From assembly GCF_900104215.1 (NCBI RefSeq), contig NZ_FMXO01000013.1:1-64000 (forward strand): a stretch of DNA of 64,000 nucleotides, read 5' to 3'. This DNA is from Desulfonatronum thiosulfatophilum (lineage in GTDB: Bacteria > Desulfobacterota > Desulfovibrionia > Desulfovibrionales > Desulfonatronaceae). The stretch's first letter is position 1. Every line of letters begins with the position of its first letter. The notes beneath the pieces are model-generated. The model was given only the letters and a program-made list of their open reading frames with translations. It was not told where the DNA came from and did no database searches. This document shows, piece by piece, positions 16,432 to 25,949 of the stretch. The translations under genes and the position numbers were made by a program.

Positions 16432-18213
16432 TTAGAACGGCGGAGAAGCGCTGGTGTAGAGGTAGCGCTTGATTTTGTGGGTTGGGGTTTTTTCGAAGGG
16501 TTCGGTTTGTTCGATGACCTTGGTGATCCGGGAGAAGGATGAAAGACCGGCATTGGTTCGGGTCCGGATGTCCTCAAGCAGGGTTTCCAGCTGTTTGCGC
16601 GCGTCGAATTGGCTCATGCCCCGCCACGCGAAGACCTCGTCCAGCCGGTCGTAATCCAGGAAAACCCGGGCCGCGACCTTGCCGTCAAGTTCAAAGACCA
16701 GTGATTCCAGCACAAAATCCTGTTCATTCAGGGCGATTTCAATTTCTTCCGGGTAGATGTTCTCACCGCTGGGACCGAGGATCATATTCTTCAGCCGTCC
16801 GCGGATGAACAGATAGCCGTCATTGTCCAACACGCCCAGATCACCTGTTTTCAGCCATCCATCCGCGGTGAAGACCTCCGACGTCAGTTCCGGCTCCTGG
16901 AAATAGCCTTGCATCACGTTGGGACCCCGGACCTGGATCTCGCCCACGCCTTCTTCACCGGCCTGCCGGACGCCTTGGTTCTCCTGCCCGGCTCCCTGAT
17001 CAACGGCAATGCGCACTTCCACGCCGCTCAACATACGACCGCAGGAACGCCGGCGGACCGAGGCCGGACCGGTGCCGGTCACCAGGGGGGAGGCTTCGGT
17101 CAGTCCGTATCCTATGGCGTAGGGAAAACCGGCATCACGCAAGAACGCCTCGGTTTCCACGGCCAGAGGCGCTCCGCCGATGCAGAAGCCTCGCAGACAG
17201 CCGCCAAAGGCCTGGAGCAGTTTCTTTCCGGCTGCCTTATGCAGAACTTTTCGACCCGGGGCAAAGCGGTACAACATCCGGCCCACGGCACTTCCCGTGA
17301 GTTTTGGCTGGATGCGGCGCTTGAATATCTTTTCTATCACCAGAGGCACGCTGAGCATGAAGGTCGGTTGCACCTTGCCCAGGGCGTCCATCAGGGCCTG
17401 AGGCGAAGGCACGCCCTGCAGATAGCGAATCTGGGTGCCATTGATCATGGGGAACAAAAAGCCCAGGGTGAACTCGATGGTATGGGCCAGAGGCAGAATG
17501 GAAAGCATCCGGTCCCGCGGGCCGAGGTCGACGAGCTCCCGGGTCATCCAGGCATCGGATATCACGTTGCGATGGGTGAGCATCACTCCCTTGGCCCGAC
17601 CGGTGGTGCCCGAAGTATAGACGATGGAAGCCAGGTCATCCTCTCCAGGTTCCGTGGGCACGGATTCACCGGTCAGATGCCTGGCCAGGGACTGCAGGTT
17701 CTCCCGATCCTTGAAGCTGGAACGGATGACTCCTTTCACTCGTCCGGCCAGGGATTCCGGAGGCAAAATCCGGTAATCATCAAGAACGATCACGGTCAGG
17801 TGTTGTTGGTTCAATCCCTCCAGCTTGCCCAGACAGCGCTCCGAAGCCAAAAGAACCTTTGCCCCGCTGTGCCGCAGGATGTGATGCACCGCGGACGGGT
17901 GAAACTCCGTCAGAATCGGCACCGCAACCGCGCCCAGAAAACTTGCCGCGAAGTAGGCCACGGCCCAGTCCGGACGATTTTCACAAAAAATCGCCACACG
18001 GTCCCCATGCCCCACGCCCAATTGCGCCAAGGTTTCGGAATGCTCCTGGACCTTTGAATACAGTTCGGAATAGGTGAGCGCGTCTCCCCCCACATCTCCG
18101 ACAGCCGGACGATCCGCAAAAAGGACCGCACCACGGGACAACACCTCGGGCACGGTTCGTGGAGAAACATTGACGTCAAATTCTACTTTCATTTTTTTCG
18201 GCATGGTGGTCAT
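16432..18213 (-). CDS. AMP-binding long-chain acyl-CoA synthetase
   Basis: A 593-residue adenylate-forming enzyme that activates a carboxylic acid, probably a long-chain fatty acid, to its CoA thioester. It has the P-loop YTSGTTGRAKGVMLTHRN, the A5 motif GYGLTEASP, GWLKTGDLG, and the hinge GRLKNMILGPSGENIYPEEIE typical of FadD/long-chain synthetases. The C-terminal Lys-containing motif (PTHKIKR) is present. AAGGAA lies 6 nt before the ATG. It follows the msbA-like gene on the same strand with a 45-nt gap and may be co-transcribed with it. Substrate chain length cannot be told from sequence. Confidence 0.9.
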   Translation of the reverse strand: MTTMPKKMKVEFDVNVSPRTVPEVLSRGAVLFADRPAVGDVGGDALTYSELYSKVQEHSETLAQLGVGHGDRVAIFCENRPDWAVAYFAASFLGAVAVPILTEFHPSAVHHILRHSGAKVLLASERCLGKLEGLNQQHLTVIVLDDYRILPPESLAGRVKGVIRSSFKDRENLQSLARHLTGESVPTEPGEDDLASIVYTSGTTGRAKGVMLTHRNVISDAWMTRELVDLGPRDRMLSILPLAHTIEFTLGFLFPMINGTQIRYLQGVPSPQALMDALGKVQPTFMLSVPLVIEKIFKRRIQPKLTGSAVGRMLYRFAPGRKVLHKAAGKKLLQAFGGCLRGFCIGGAPLAVETEAFLRDAGFPYAIGYGLTEASPLVTGTGPASVRRRSCGRMLSGVEVRIAVDQGAGQENQGVRQAGEEGVGEIQVRGPNVMQGYFQEPELTSEVFTADGWLKTGDLGVLDNDGYLFIRGRLKNMILGPSGENIYPEEIEIALNEQDFVLESLVFELDGKVAARVFLDYDRLDEVFAWRGMSQFDARKQLETLLEDIRTRTNAGLSSFSRITKVIEQTEPFEKTPTHKIKRYLYTSASPPF

Positions 18214-18258
18214 GGCGATTTCCTTAAAGTTATTGAAATATGATTTGCTGCGGGATAC

Positions 18259-20037
18259 TCATCCCGGCGTCTCCCCCATGTATTGTTGATCGTACAACCG
18301 CTTGTAGACGGCGGAGGTCAGATACAATTTTTCATGATCGCCCTTGTGTGTGATCTGCCCGCATTCAAAGAGAAAAATACTGGAAGCCAGACGGATGGTG
18401 CTGAATCGATGGGCGATGATCAGCACGGTCTTGTTCCGGATCAGTCCGGACAGGGCCTGCTGGATCATCTCTTCGCTGGTGGCGTCCAAAGCCGATGTCG
18501 CCTCGTCCAGTATCAGAATCGGGGCGTTGCGCAGGAAGGCCCTGGCCAGAGCCAGGCGCTGTTTCTGTCCCCCTGAGAGCCGCATGCCCTTCTCCCCGAC
18601 AACGGTCTCATATCCATGCGGCAGATCCCGGATGAACTCATGGGCAAAAGCGCGCTCCGCCGCATGCTCCACGGCTTCGGGAGACGCGTCCAGGTCTCCC
18701 GCCATGATGTTGTAACGGACGGTGTCGTTGAACAGCACGGGATCCTGGGGCACGATGGCCATGGTTCGGCGCAGATCCTCCTTGCGAAGGTTGCGTAGGT
18801 CATGGCCGTCGATCCGGATTTTTCCGGCGGAAACATCGAAGAAACGAGGAATCAGGTTCGCAAAGGTCGTTTTTCCGGCCCCGCTCGGCCCTACCAGCGC
18901 GACCACCTCGCCCGGAGCGATCGTCACATTGATGTCTTGCAGCACCGGAATGCCCTGATCATAGGCGAAAAAAACCCGCTCGAACCGGATCTCCCCTCGC
19001 ACCTTTTCCAGGGGCAGCGATTCCGGAACATCAGGATCGGGCACGCTGTCTTCGGTGGACAAGATATACTCCAGACGCTCCAGCGACGCCTCGCCCTTGC
19101 GGATTTCATTGTGAATCCGGCCCAGTTTTTTGACCGGCTCGTAGGACATGTACAGCGCGAAGATCAAAGGCAGAATTTGATCCAGGCCGACGCCCCTGGA
19201 GGACGCATAAAAAACGGCCCCGGCAACGCCGAATGCCGCTACGACTTCAATGGTCGGCGAGAGAATGTGCGAATACTTGACCACCTTCATGGCCCGGCTG
19301 AACAGTTCCCTGGCCGCGTGCTCGAACTTTCGGATCTCGCGATTTTCCAGGCTGAAAGCGCGTATTTCCTTGGTGGCCGTAAGATTTTCGTTGAGAATGG
19401 TGGTTAAGTCGGCGGTCTGCGCCAGGAAAGCGTGCGCCCGGTGCAACAATTTCTTGCCGATGATCCGGATGGGCAGGATGCAGACCGGCACCAACAGCAA
19501 GGTCAGTAAAATGAACAACAAATCCTGCTGCTTCAACGATAGATAGACAACCGCGCCCACTGCTCCGACAAAGGTCAGGGGCTGCTTGATCAGATCATTG
19601 GCCACGTTGGTCACGACGCCCTGCAACTGGCCGGTGTCGTTGATCACCCTGGCCAGCAGGTCGCCGCTTTTATTCTTCTGATAGAATGCCAGGGGCAGAG
19701 TCTGGAGCTTGATAAACACCCGCACTCGCAGGGCTTCCAGAACCTTGCCGCCGCAATAGTGAATCAGATAGACATTCAGGAAGCCGCTCACGCTGCGAAG
19801 CAGAAAAACCGCGGGAATGAATGCGGTCACGGCGATCAACACCGACAGGGGGGGCGGTTCCGGTCCGAAAATGATCGGGAAGACGCGGTCAGCCATGAAC
19901 GGCAACCCGAATCCACTGGCTACGCCGAAAATGACCCCGAAAAAAATCGCCGCGGCAAACTGCTTTCGGACCGCCCCCAAGAGCGAAAAGTAGGGCAGAA
20001 AGCGTTTGAACAACCCTTCGTTTTGCTTTACTCGCAT
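18259..20037 (-). CDS. msbA: MsbA-like lipid A/ABC exporter (fused permease and ATPase)
   Basis: A 592-residue ABC half-transporter that would act as a homodimer flipping lipid A-core across the inner membrane. Six transmembrane helices span about 20-310 and include the coupling segment NKSGDLLARVINDTGQLQ. The ATPase has Walker A GPSGAGKTT, signature LSGGQKQRLALARA and Walker B ILILDEATSALD with the switch His in IIAHRFSTI. I start at the ATG at 20037 (MRVKQNEGLFKRF); an upstream in-frame start at 20103 would add a non-family extension into the divergent heptosyltransferase promoter. Location beside LPS genes supports the lipid A role, but drug or other lipid export cannot be excluded. Confidence 0.88.
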   Translation of the reverse strand: MRVKQNEGLFKRFLPYFSLLGAVRKQFAAAIFFGVIFGVASGFGLPFMADRVFPIIFGPEPPPLSVLIAVTAFIPAVFLLRSVSGFLNVYLIHYCGGKVLEALRVRVFIKLQTLPLAFYQKNKSGDLLARVINDTGQLQGVVTNVANDLIKQPLTFVGAVGAVVYLSLKQQDLLFILLTLLLVPVCILPIRIIGKKLLHRAHAFLAQTADLTTILNENLTATKEIRAFSLENREIRKFEHAARELFSRAMKVVKYSHILSPTIEVVAAFGVAGAVFYASSRGVGLDQILPLIFALYMSYEPVKKLGRIHNEIRKGEASLERLEYILSTEDSVPDPDVPESLPLEKVRGEIRFERVFFAYDQGIPVLQDINVTIAPGEVVALVGPSGAGKTTFANLIPRFFDVSAGKIRIDGHDLRNLRKEDLRRTMAIVPQDPVLFNDTVRYNIMAGDLDASPEAVEHAAERAFAHEFIRDLPHGYETVVGEKGMRLSGGQKQRLALARAFLRNAPILILDEATSALDATSEEMIQQALSGLIRNKTVLIIAHRFSTIRLASSIFLFECGQITHKGDHEKLYLTSAVYKRLYDQQYMGETPG

Positions 20038-20133
20038 CAGGAGGAAACGCTCCTCCGGAAAAATCCTTGACCGGGGATGTCCATCCCAGACATCGTTCCA
20101 CACCCAACAGGCACTTCAACACAAAACCGTTCC

Positions 20134-21081
20134 ATGAAAACTCCCACTTTTCTCATCATCAAGCCGTCATCCCTTGGAGATATTGTTCACGCCCTGCTCG
20201 TGGCCCAGATGATCAAACGTGGATTTCCCGAATCCCGAATCGACTGGGTCTGCCGGGACATTTTCGCCCCGTTGATCCACGCCTGTCCCTTTGTGGACAA
20301 TGTATTCCTCTTTGAACGGCACGGGGGCATTGCCGCTTTCCTGAGACTGATCCGAACTATCCGGCGACAACGCTATGACTGGATTCTGGACATGCAGGGC
20401 TTGGCTCGCAGCGGACTGATCACCGCGCTGAGCAGAGCCGAAACCTCCATCGGCCGATCCGACGCCCGGGAAGGCGCCCGGTTCGTCTACACCATGCGTG
20501 CTCCCCTTCCGCCCACGGGCGTTCAATCCCATGCCGTGACCATTCTTAGTGAGTTCCTGCCCCTGCTTGGCCTGCCCAGAGATGTCGTCCCCCGTCTCGC
20601 CATCCACCCTGACAACGTGGACTTCCGTAAAGACTTGGCAATGCCTTCCGCTCCGATACTTTTGTTTCCCGAAAGCCGCCGCGTGGAAAAGAACTGGCCT
20701 TGTTTTTCCAGACTGACACGCGATCTGCGGGAAAGCTTTCAGGACGTCCCGGTGGCCTGGGCCGGCGCCGAGGCCATGCCTTCCCCTTCGGATGCTTCTG
20801 AAAGAAATTTCCGCAACCTGACCGGCAAGACATCGCTCCAGGAACTGCTCAAACTTCTTTCTGAAGCCCGCCTTGTGATCGGCAACGACAGCGGGCCCTT
20901 GCATCTTGCCGCGGCCTTGGGCGTGCCCACCCTGGCCCTCTTCGGCCCCACGGACCCGGCCCGCTATCGCCCCTACCCCGGCGACGACCGGCTAAACCGC
21001 ATCCTGCGTGCCCCCGAGGGCGACTTTCACCGCCTTCAGCCGGAAACGGTCCTGGAAGCCATACGGGAAATTCTCACGTAG
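20134..21081 (+). CDS. waaC: Glycosyltransferase family 9 heptosyltransferase (WaaC-like)
   Basis: Transfers L-glycero-D-manno-heptose to the LPS inner core at the cytoplasmic face of the inner membrane. The N-terminus IIKPSSLGDIVHALLVA is the family hallmark, and the C-terminal nucleotide-sugar site reads IGNDSGPLHLAAALGVPTLALFGPTDP. The start MKTPTFLII at 20134 fits the usual short N-terminus; an upstream ATG at 20077 would add 19 residues. No strong Shine-Dalgarno is visible. It is divergent from the msbA-like gene (97 nt between starts) and converges with waaA. Heptosyltransferase I rather than II or III is inferred. Confidence 0.88.
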   Translation: MKTPTFLIIKPSSLGDIVHALLVAQMIKRGFPESRIDWVCRDIFAPLIHACPFVDNVFLFERHGGIAAFLRLIRTIRRQRYDWILDMQGLARSGLITALSRAETSIGRSDAREGARFVYTMRAPLPPTGVQSHAVTILSEFLPLLGLPRDVVPRLAIHPDNVDFRKDLAMPSAPILLFPESRRVEKNWPCFSRLTRDLRESFQDVPVAWAGAEAMPSPSDASERNFRNLTGKTSLQELLKLLSEARLVIGNDSGPLHLAAALGVPTLALFGPTDPARYRPYPGDDRLNRILRAPEGDFHRLQPETVLEAIREILT

Positions 21082-21170
21082 TTCTTCACAAGCAACGGAT
21101 TCACGAGGTGCCTACTCAGCTTGAGCAAGTAAAGGTGGCTTTTCAAAAACTTGTGGCAAGCATGACCTGG

Positions 21171-21190
21171 ATTCCCGCCTTCGCGGGAAT
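21171..21190. repeat. REP-like palindrome between waaC and waaA
   Basis: ATTCCCGC and GCGGGAAT around CTTC, flanked by CTGG and GAC. It lies in the 278-nt gap between the convergent waaC and waaA genes and could act as a bidirectional end-of-transcript structure, although it lacks a U-run. Confidence 0.7.
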
Positions 21191-21359
21191 GACTTGATTT
21201 TCCAGAGCCGTCTTTGAGTCAGTCATCCCGCAAAGTGGGTTATCCTGTCCGTTTCCTCGGATGAGCTGCATGGTTACTACCAGACACATTCTGATCGAAA
21301 GCGAGAACTGGTACGGCTGAGAGTTGCCCGCTCCCCCTAGCTGATGTCATGTCTCAGGA

Positions 21360-22661
21360 TCACCGCCCCGTCAGTTCATCGAGTGCGGTCAGTGTTCGTT
21401 GCGCCGCGCCCTTGCCGGATTGATGCCACCGCCTTGCTGCCCGTCCCCGCTCCTCCCGCGCCGCCTGGTCCTGGAACGAAGTACGGACCCGGTCTGTCAG
21501 CTCCTGCTCTCCACGTACAACCTCCCCTGCTCCGGCCGCTGTCATGGAAGCTGCAATGGCCCTAAAATTCTGCATGTTCGGTCCGAAGAGCACCGTCTTT
21601 CCCAGAGCCGCGGCTTCGATAGGATTCTGCCCTCCCCGATGGGGATCCATGCTCTTACCCACAAAAACCACATCGGCAATCTGCAGCAGCGCGACCATTT
21701 CCCCGGTGGTATCAGCCACGGCCACGTTCACGGCGGCTGTTGCCGGACCGTCAGTCCGAAAGTGAACACCCCCTTCCCTCCAGGCAAGCATCTCCCGTAG
21801 AGCGTTGCGACGCTCAGCGTGCCGGGGAATCAGCAGCAGTTTGCACGGCTGCCCGTGCTCGCGCAGCGATGTCGCCACCCGCAACAGCATCTCCTCCTCC
21901 CCGGGCCATGTGGAGGCACCGGCCAGGACAAGCGGCTGCCCCGCGTTTCTCGTTTCCCAAAAACCCAGCTCACGGCGCAATTGATCCAGCTCATGGGCTT
22001 GTAAAAGCGGTCGGGGAGTGAAATCCAGCTTGAGATTGCCGCTGACCACGATTCTGTCTGCAGGCGTACCAAGTCCGGCATAGCGTCGGCCATCCTCCTC
22101 CGAAGCGGCCACGACCTTGTCCAGCATGGCAAACGGCTTACGGAGACACCTTGGCAGGACTTGCCAGCGCACAAAGGAACGCTCAGACATCCGGGCATTG
22201 ATCAAGGCCACGGGAACGTTTCGCTGCCGGGCCTGATGGAGATGTTCCGGCCAGATTTCGCTCTCCATCAGGACGCAGAGATCCGGTTGCAGCCGTTTCC
22301 AGACGCGATGGCTGACAGGCCAGAAATCAAGGGGAAAATATCCGAGATGGGTCACATCGGCGCCGTATTTTCGCTCAGCCAGAGCATGGGCCGTGCTGGT
22401 AGTTGTGGTGAGCACGATCTGAACGGATTCGTCCTGGCGCAACAATTCCAGCAGCGGTGCCAAGGCAAGTATCTCCCCGACACTGACCGCATGGGCCCAG
22501 ATACGCCGCTCGCCGTGTCGTTTGGGTGCCAGCACGGGAACCATTCCCAGGCGCTGCGCAAAATGTTCGCCGTAGCCGCCGCGCCGCAACATCCTGGGAA
22601 TATAAAACGGCAGAACCAAAAAAAGGGCCGGCAGAAACAGCAATCGGTAAAACAGCAGCAT
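21360..22661 (-). CDS. waaA: 3-deoxy-D-manno-octulosonic acid (Kdo) transferase
   Basis: A 433-residue membrane-associated GT-B enzyme that adds Kdo from CMP-Kdo to lipid IVA. It begins with a hydrophobic anchor (LLFYRLLFLPALFLVLPFYIP), then HAVSVGEILALAPLL with the catalytic Glu, the MESEIWPEHL motif and NARMSERSF. The C-terminal half has DPHRGGQNPIEAAALGKTVLFGP. GTG at 22664 and ATG at 22661 are adjacent; I chose ATG, with GGAAGG just upstream. It follows the aminotransferase gene on the same strand with about 50 nt between them. How many Kdo residues it adds cannot be read from sequence. Confidence 0.95.
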   Translation of the reverse strand: MLLFYRLLFLPALFLVLPFYIPRMLRRGGYGEHFAQRLGMVPVLAPKRHGERRIWAHAVSVGEILALAPLLELLRQDESVQIVLTTTTSTAHALAERKYGADVTHLGYFPLDFWPVSHRVWKRLQPDLCVLMESEIWPEHLHQARQRNVPVALINARMSERSFVRWQVLPRCLRKPFAMLDKVVAASEEDGRRYAGLGTPADRIVVSGNLKLDFTPRPLLQAHELDQLRRELGFWETRNAGQPLVLAGASTWPGEEEMLLRVATSLREHGQPCKLLLIPRHAERRNALREMLAWREGGVHFRTDGPATAAVNVAVADTTGEMVALLQIADVVFVGKSMDPHRGGQNPIEAAALGKTVLFGPNMQNFRAIAASMTAAGAGEVVRGEQELTDRVRTSFQDQAAREERGRAARRWHQSGKGAAQRTLTALDELTGR

Positions 22662-22714
22662 CACGCCTTCCGGTTATCGGACTCGTCCGCGGCAACAGCC
22701 TGTGCGACAGCCTG

Positions 22715-23665
22715 TCACGACGAAAGGGTTATGCCGTTGTCCCGCAGGTCCTGGATCAAGAACTGCCGCATCCGTTTGCTTACCGGTCCGGGGCGAACGT
22801 CGTGAATGGGCTTTTTATTAAAGCGAACCACGCTCAGGGCGTCGATGGTCGTCCCCAGCAGGATGACTTCGCGGGCCAGGTAGATGTCATTTTCGGTAAC
22901 TTTGCGAAATAGTACGGGCATGTCTCCCGTTACCGCATCCAGAGCGCGCATCAAGGTCGTGCCGGTCAGTGCATTGCTCAGTTCGGGAACGATTACGCGC
23001 CCCCGATCGTCGACAATACAAACGTTCTCCACGGCGCCTTCGGCCAGAAAGCCCTGGTCGTCGAAGCACAGCGAATAGTCGCAGCCGGACTCCACCGCCT
23101 CACGTTTCATGAGCACATTGGGCAGGTAGTTGACGCTCTTGATCTTGGCCATCAGACCGTTCTTCGCGGGCATGGAACAGCGGGAGGCCGTGACTCCCTT
23201 CTTATAGGCTTCCTCGGGTCGTGGATGCAGTTTGTACACCACGATGTACAAGCTGGCCCGGGGACATTCCCGGGCATCGATTCCGAAGCCTCCAGGGCCG
23301 CGACCGAGCAGAACCCGGACCATGCCCTGTTGGGCGGATGCCGCACGGGACACATCCACAATCATCGTCTTCAGTTCATCCCAGGTACAAGGCGGTTCGA
23401 GAAAAATCGACTGTGCCGAGAAGGTGAGCCGCTCCACATGCGGTTCCATCTGATACAACTTGCCGTCCACGAATTTCATGGTTTCAAAAACACCGTCCCC
23501 TCGGTGGACCATGTGGTCGTCCAGCGGCAGAAGCATCAGCCGCGGGTCGGTGCCGACAACCCCCACGCGGTGATCGTAAAATGCAAGAACTTCATCAATA
23601 CCGGGACGCGGTGCCTGCAGCAGACGTTGCATGTAGGCTTGCTGGTCTTTTTCTATGGATAACAA
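22715..23665 (-). CDS. Class IV PLP-dependent aminotransferase
   Basis: A 316-residue fold-type IV aminotransferase, a family including branched-chain aminotransferase (IlvE), D-alanine aminotransferase (Dat) and aminodeoxychorismate lyase (PabC). The HMVHRGDGVFETMKF start, the PLP-lysine motif AKIKSVNYLPNVLMK, EGAVENVCIV and the phosphate-binding LTGTTLMRAL are all present. AAGGAG lies 8 nt before a TTG codon at 23665, which I take as the start. It sits between asd and waaA on the same strand. The sequence does not show the canonical IlvE signature clearly enough for me to name the substrate. Confidence 0.88.
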   Translation of the reverse strand: MLSIEKDQQAYMQRLLQAPRPGIDEVLAFYDHRVGVVGTDPRLMLLPLDDHMVHRGDGVFETMKFVDGKLYQMEPHVERLTFSAQSIFLEPPCTWDELKTMIVDVSRAASAQQGMVRVLLGRGPGGFGIDARECPRASLYIVVYKLHPRPEEAYKKGVTASRCSMPAKNGLMAKIKSVNYLPNVLMKREAVESGCDYSLCFDDQGFLAEGAVENVCIVDDRGRVIVPELSNALTGTTLMRALDAVTGDMPVLFRKVTENDIYLAREVILLGTTIDALSVVRFNKKPIHDVRPGPVSKRMRQFLIQDLRDNGITLSS

Positions 23666-23741
23666 AGGAATATCTCCTTAAACAGATACAGTTGAGGCCC
23701 GGCACCCTTGGAGGATTGCCGGGCAAGCCTGGATAAAAGGA

Positions 23742-24776
23742 TTACAGGGCGTCATCCACTCGGATCAAATCACGATCCAAAAGCACCTCAGCGATCTGAA
23801 CAGCGTTCAAGGCAGCGCCTTTGCGCAGGTTGTCCGCCACGATCCAGAGATTCAAGCCATTGGGGATGGATTCGTCTTCGCGGATCCGGCCCACAAAGGT
23901 CAGATCCTCGCCAGCGGCGTGAATGGGCATGGGATAGATTTTTTCCCTGGGATTGTCCAAAACCTGGACGCCAGGAGCCTGACTCAGGATCACCCGGGCT
24001 TCGGCGGACGTGATCTTCTTCTCGGTTTCCACATTCACGGACTCGCTGTGCCCGTAAAAAACCGGGACCCGAACGGTGGTGGCCGTCAGGCGGATAGTCT
24101 CGTCCCCCATGATCTTCTGGGTCTCGAGAACCATTTTCATTTCTTCCTTGGTGTAGTCGTTGTCCAGGAAGACGTCGATATGGGGCAGGCAGTTGAAGGC
24201 GATCCGGTGTGGGTAGACCTCGGGCTCGGGCTCCTGCATGTTGAACATCTGCCGTACCTGGGATTCCAGTTCCTTGATGGCCTTTTGCCCGGTCCCTGAA
24301 ACAGCTTGGTATGTGGAAACCACAACACGCTTGATCTTTCCCGCGTCATGCAGCGGCTTCAACACGACAACCATCTGGATCGTTGAACAGTTTGGGTTGG
24401 CAATGATCCCCCTGTGTCGAGAAAGGTCGTCCGGATTCACTTCCGGAACAACCAGAGGCACCTCGGGATCCATGCGCCATGCGCTGGAGTTGTCCACCAC
24501 CACGCACCCGGATCTGGCCGCGATGGGGGCGAACTTTTCAGAAGTGCTTCCACCGGCCGAAAACAGAGCCAAGTCCAAGTCATTGAAGGAGTTTTCATCC
24601 AGTTCCTCCACCACCAAATGCCCGCCCTTGAATGGCAGTTCCTGCCCCGCGGATCGTGACGAGGCCAAGGCCTTGACCGTGGTAGCCGGAAATTCACGCT
24701 GCTCCAATATCTTGAGGATCTCCCGCCCGACAGCTCCTGTCGCTCCGACAACGCCGATTCGCAGTTCCCTGGTCAT
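23742..24776 (-). CDS. asd: Aspartate-semialdehyde dehydrogenase
   Basis: Reduces aspartyl phosphate to L-aspartate 4-semialdehyde with NADPH, feeding lysine/diaminopimelate, threonine and methionine synthesis. It has the N-terminal nucleotide site GVVGATGAVGREILKIL, SAGGSTSEKFAP, NSSAWRM, the catalytic Cys in NPNCSTIQM, and the downstream SGTGQKAI and RVPVFYGHSE (active-site His) blocks. Length (344 aa) is typical. AAGGAGC lies 6 nt before the ATG. metF ends 80 nt upstream on the same strand, so two methionine-related functions may share a transcript. Confidence 0.96.
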   Translation of the reverse strand: MTRELRIGVVGATGAVGREILKILEQREFPATTVKALASSRSAGQELPFKGGHLVVEELDENSFNDLDLALFSAGGSTSEKFAPIAARSGCVVVDNSSAWRMDPEVPLVVPEVNPDDLSRHRGIIANPNCSTIQMVVVLKPLHDAGKIKRVVVSTYQAVSGTGQKAIKELESQVRQMFNMQEPEPEVYPHRIAFNCLPHIDVFLDNDYTKEEMKMVLETQKIMGDETIRLTATTVRVPVFYGHSESVNVETEKKITSAEARVILSQAPGVQVLDNPREKIYPMPIHAAGEDLTFVGRIREDESIPNGLNLWIVADNLRKGAALNAVQIAEVLLDRDLIRVDDAL

Positions 24777-24856
24777 ATCATTGCTCCTTAATATTGTATG
24801 AATGTTGTCTATCCGCAGGTTCCATCAATAAATCTGCTTGTCTGCGGATAAGACGG

Positions 24857-25732
24857 TTATTGTTCAACCTGCTCCATGATCCGCAAACATCCGTCCGAGC
24901 GGTTCATGGTGTAAAGATGCACTCCGGGTGCTCCGTTGTGCAACAGGTCCTGGATCTGTTGCGCGGCATGCCGGATGCCCACTTCCTGCACCGCGGCGTC
25001 TCCGCCCCGCGCGTCCGCTTGTTCCAGATCCTTCAGGAACTGCTCCGGCAGCGTCGCGCCGCACATGGAGGTGATGCGCTGAATGAATTTGAGACTGAAA
25101 ATGGGCATGATGCCGGGAATGATGGGTTTGACGATCCCGACGTCGCGGATTTTCCGCATGAAATCCCAGTATGCCTTGTTGTCAAAGAAAAGCTGGGTCA
25201 CGGCAAAGTCTCCCCCCAAGTCCAGCTTTGCCTTCAGGAATCGGAGGTCCTCCTCCAGCCCAACGGCTTCCGGGTGGCCTTCCGGATAACCGGCCACGCC
25301 GACCCCAAAATCCTGATAATTTTTGGCAATGAAACCAACCAGATCTGATGCATGCTGAAACCCATCGTCAGAAGGGGTGAACGTGCTCTCTCCCTTGGGA
25401 GGATCGCCGCGCAGGGCCATGATGTTGGAAACGTCGGCGCGCACCAGATCATCCAGAAACTCACGCAGGCCTTCAGCGCATGCACCGACGCAAGTCAGGT
25501 GGGCCATGGGCTCCATGTCGAAATCCCGTTTCAGGGTGGACACAATGTCCAGAGTGGCAGCCTGGGTGCTGCCGCCGGCACCGTAGGTCACTGAAACGAA
25601 AAGCGGATTTAAGGATCGTAGCCGCTCCACTGTTTCAAAAAACTTCGGCCACAGCGCCCGATCCTTGGGGGGAAAGAACTCCAATGAAATCCTGGATCGA
25701 TCAGGCTGCTGCAGCATATCCTTGATTTTCAC
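24857..25732 (-). CDS. metF: 5,10-methylenetetrahydrofolate reductase
   Basis: FAD-dependent reduction of methylene-THF to methyl-THF, the methyl donor for methionine synthesis. Family blocks are SLEFFPPKD, FVSVTYGAGGS, HLTCVG, NIMALRGDPPKG and FAVTQLFFDN. I take the GTG at 25732 as the start because GGAG lies 7 nt upstream and the resulting 291 residues equal the usual length. An in-frame start at 25858 would prepend about 42 residues of non-family sequence. No S-box or other methionine riboswitch was recognised. In some anaerobes MetF is part of the Wood-Ljungdahl pathway, but no partner genes are nearby. Confidence 0.94.
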   Translation of the reverse strand: MKIKDMLQQPDRSRISLEFFPPKDRALWPKFFETVERLRSLNPLFVSVTYGAGGSTQAATLDIVSTLKRDFDMEPMAHLTCVGACAEGLREFLDDLVRADVSNIMALRGDPPKGESTFTPSDDGFQHASDLVGFIAKNYQDFGVGVAGYPEGHPEAVGLEEDLRFLKAKLDLGGDFAVTQLFFDNKAYWDFMRKIRDVGIVKPIIPGIMPIFSLKFIQRITSMCGATLPEQFLKDLEQADARGGDAAVQEVGIRHAAQQIQDLLHNGAPGVHLYTMNRSDGCLRIMEQVEQ

Positions 25733-25867
25733 TGCTAATCTCCGATGTTTTATGATTGAAGATGATCTGGGCCGGGGCAATGCACCGGTTGCGCCATCAT
25801 CAGCATTGCTTGTTCTAAAATTTCGCACGGACCTTTGAAAGCAATTTACAGTCTTCAAACCAAACGC

Positions 25868-25915
25868 TTTCGATTTCGATTTCGATTTCGATTTCGATTT
25901 CGATTTCGATTTCGA
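25868..25915. repeat. Pure hexanucleotide microsatellite (TTTCGA)8
   Basis: Eight perfect tandem copies of TTTCGA. It lies 136 nt upstream of the metF start and 34 nt downstream of the pilC stop. The unit is the complement of that in the tracts near 16.1-16.4 kb (AATCGA/TCGATT). Confidence 0.97.
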
Positions 25916-25949
25916 GTGAAGGCAGATAATTTATTGCTTGCGGTGTAAA

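Noticed and set aside
25733-25858. N-terminal extension of metF
   Set aside because: It precedes a GTG with a well-spaced GGAG that yields the normal MetF length; the extension looks non-family.
25868-25915. CRISPR array
   Set aside because: The hexamers are contiguous without spacers; nowhere in the window are there 25-40 nt repeats separated by unique spacers.
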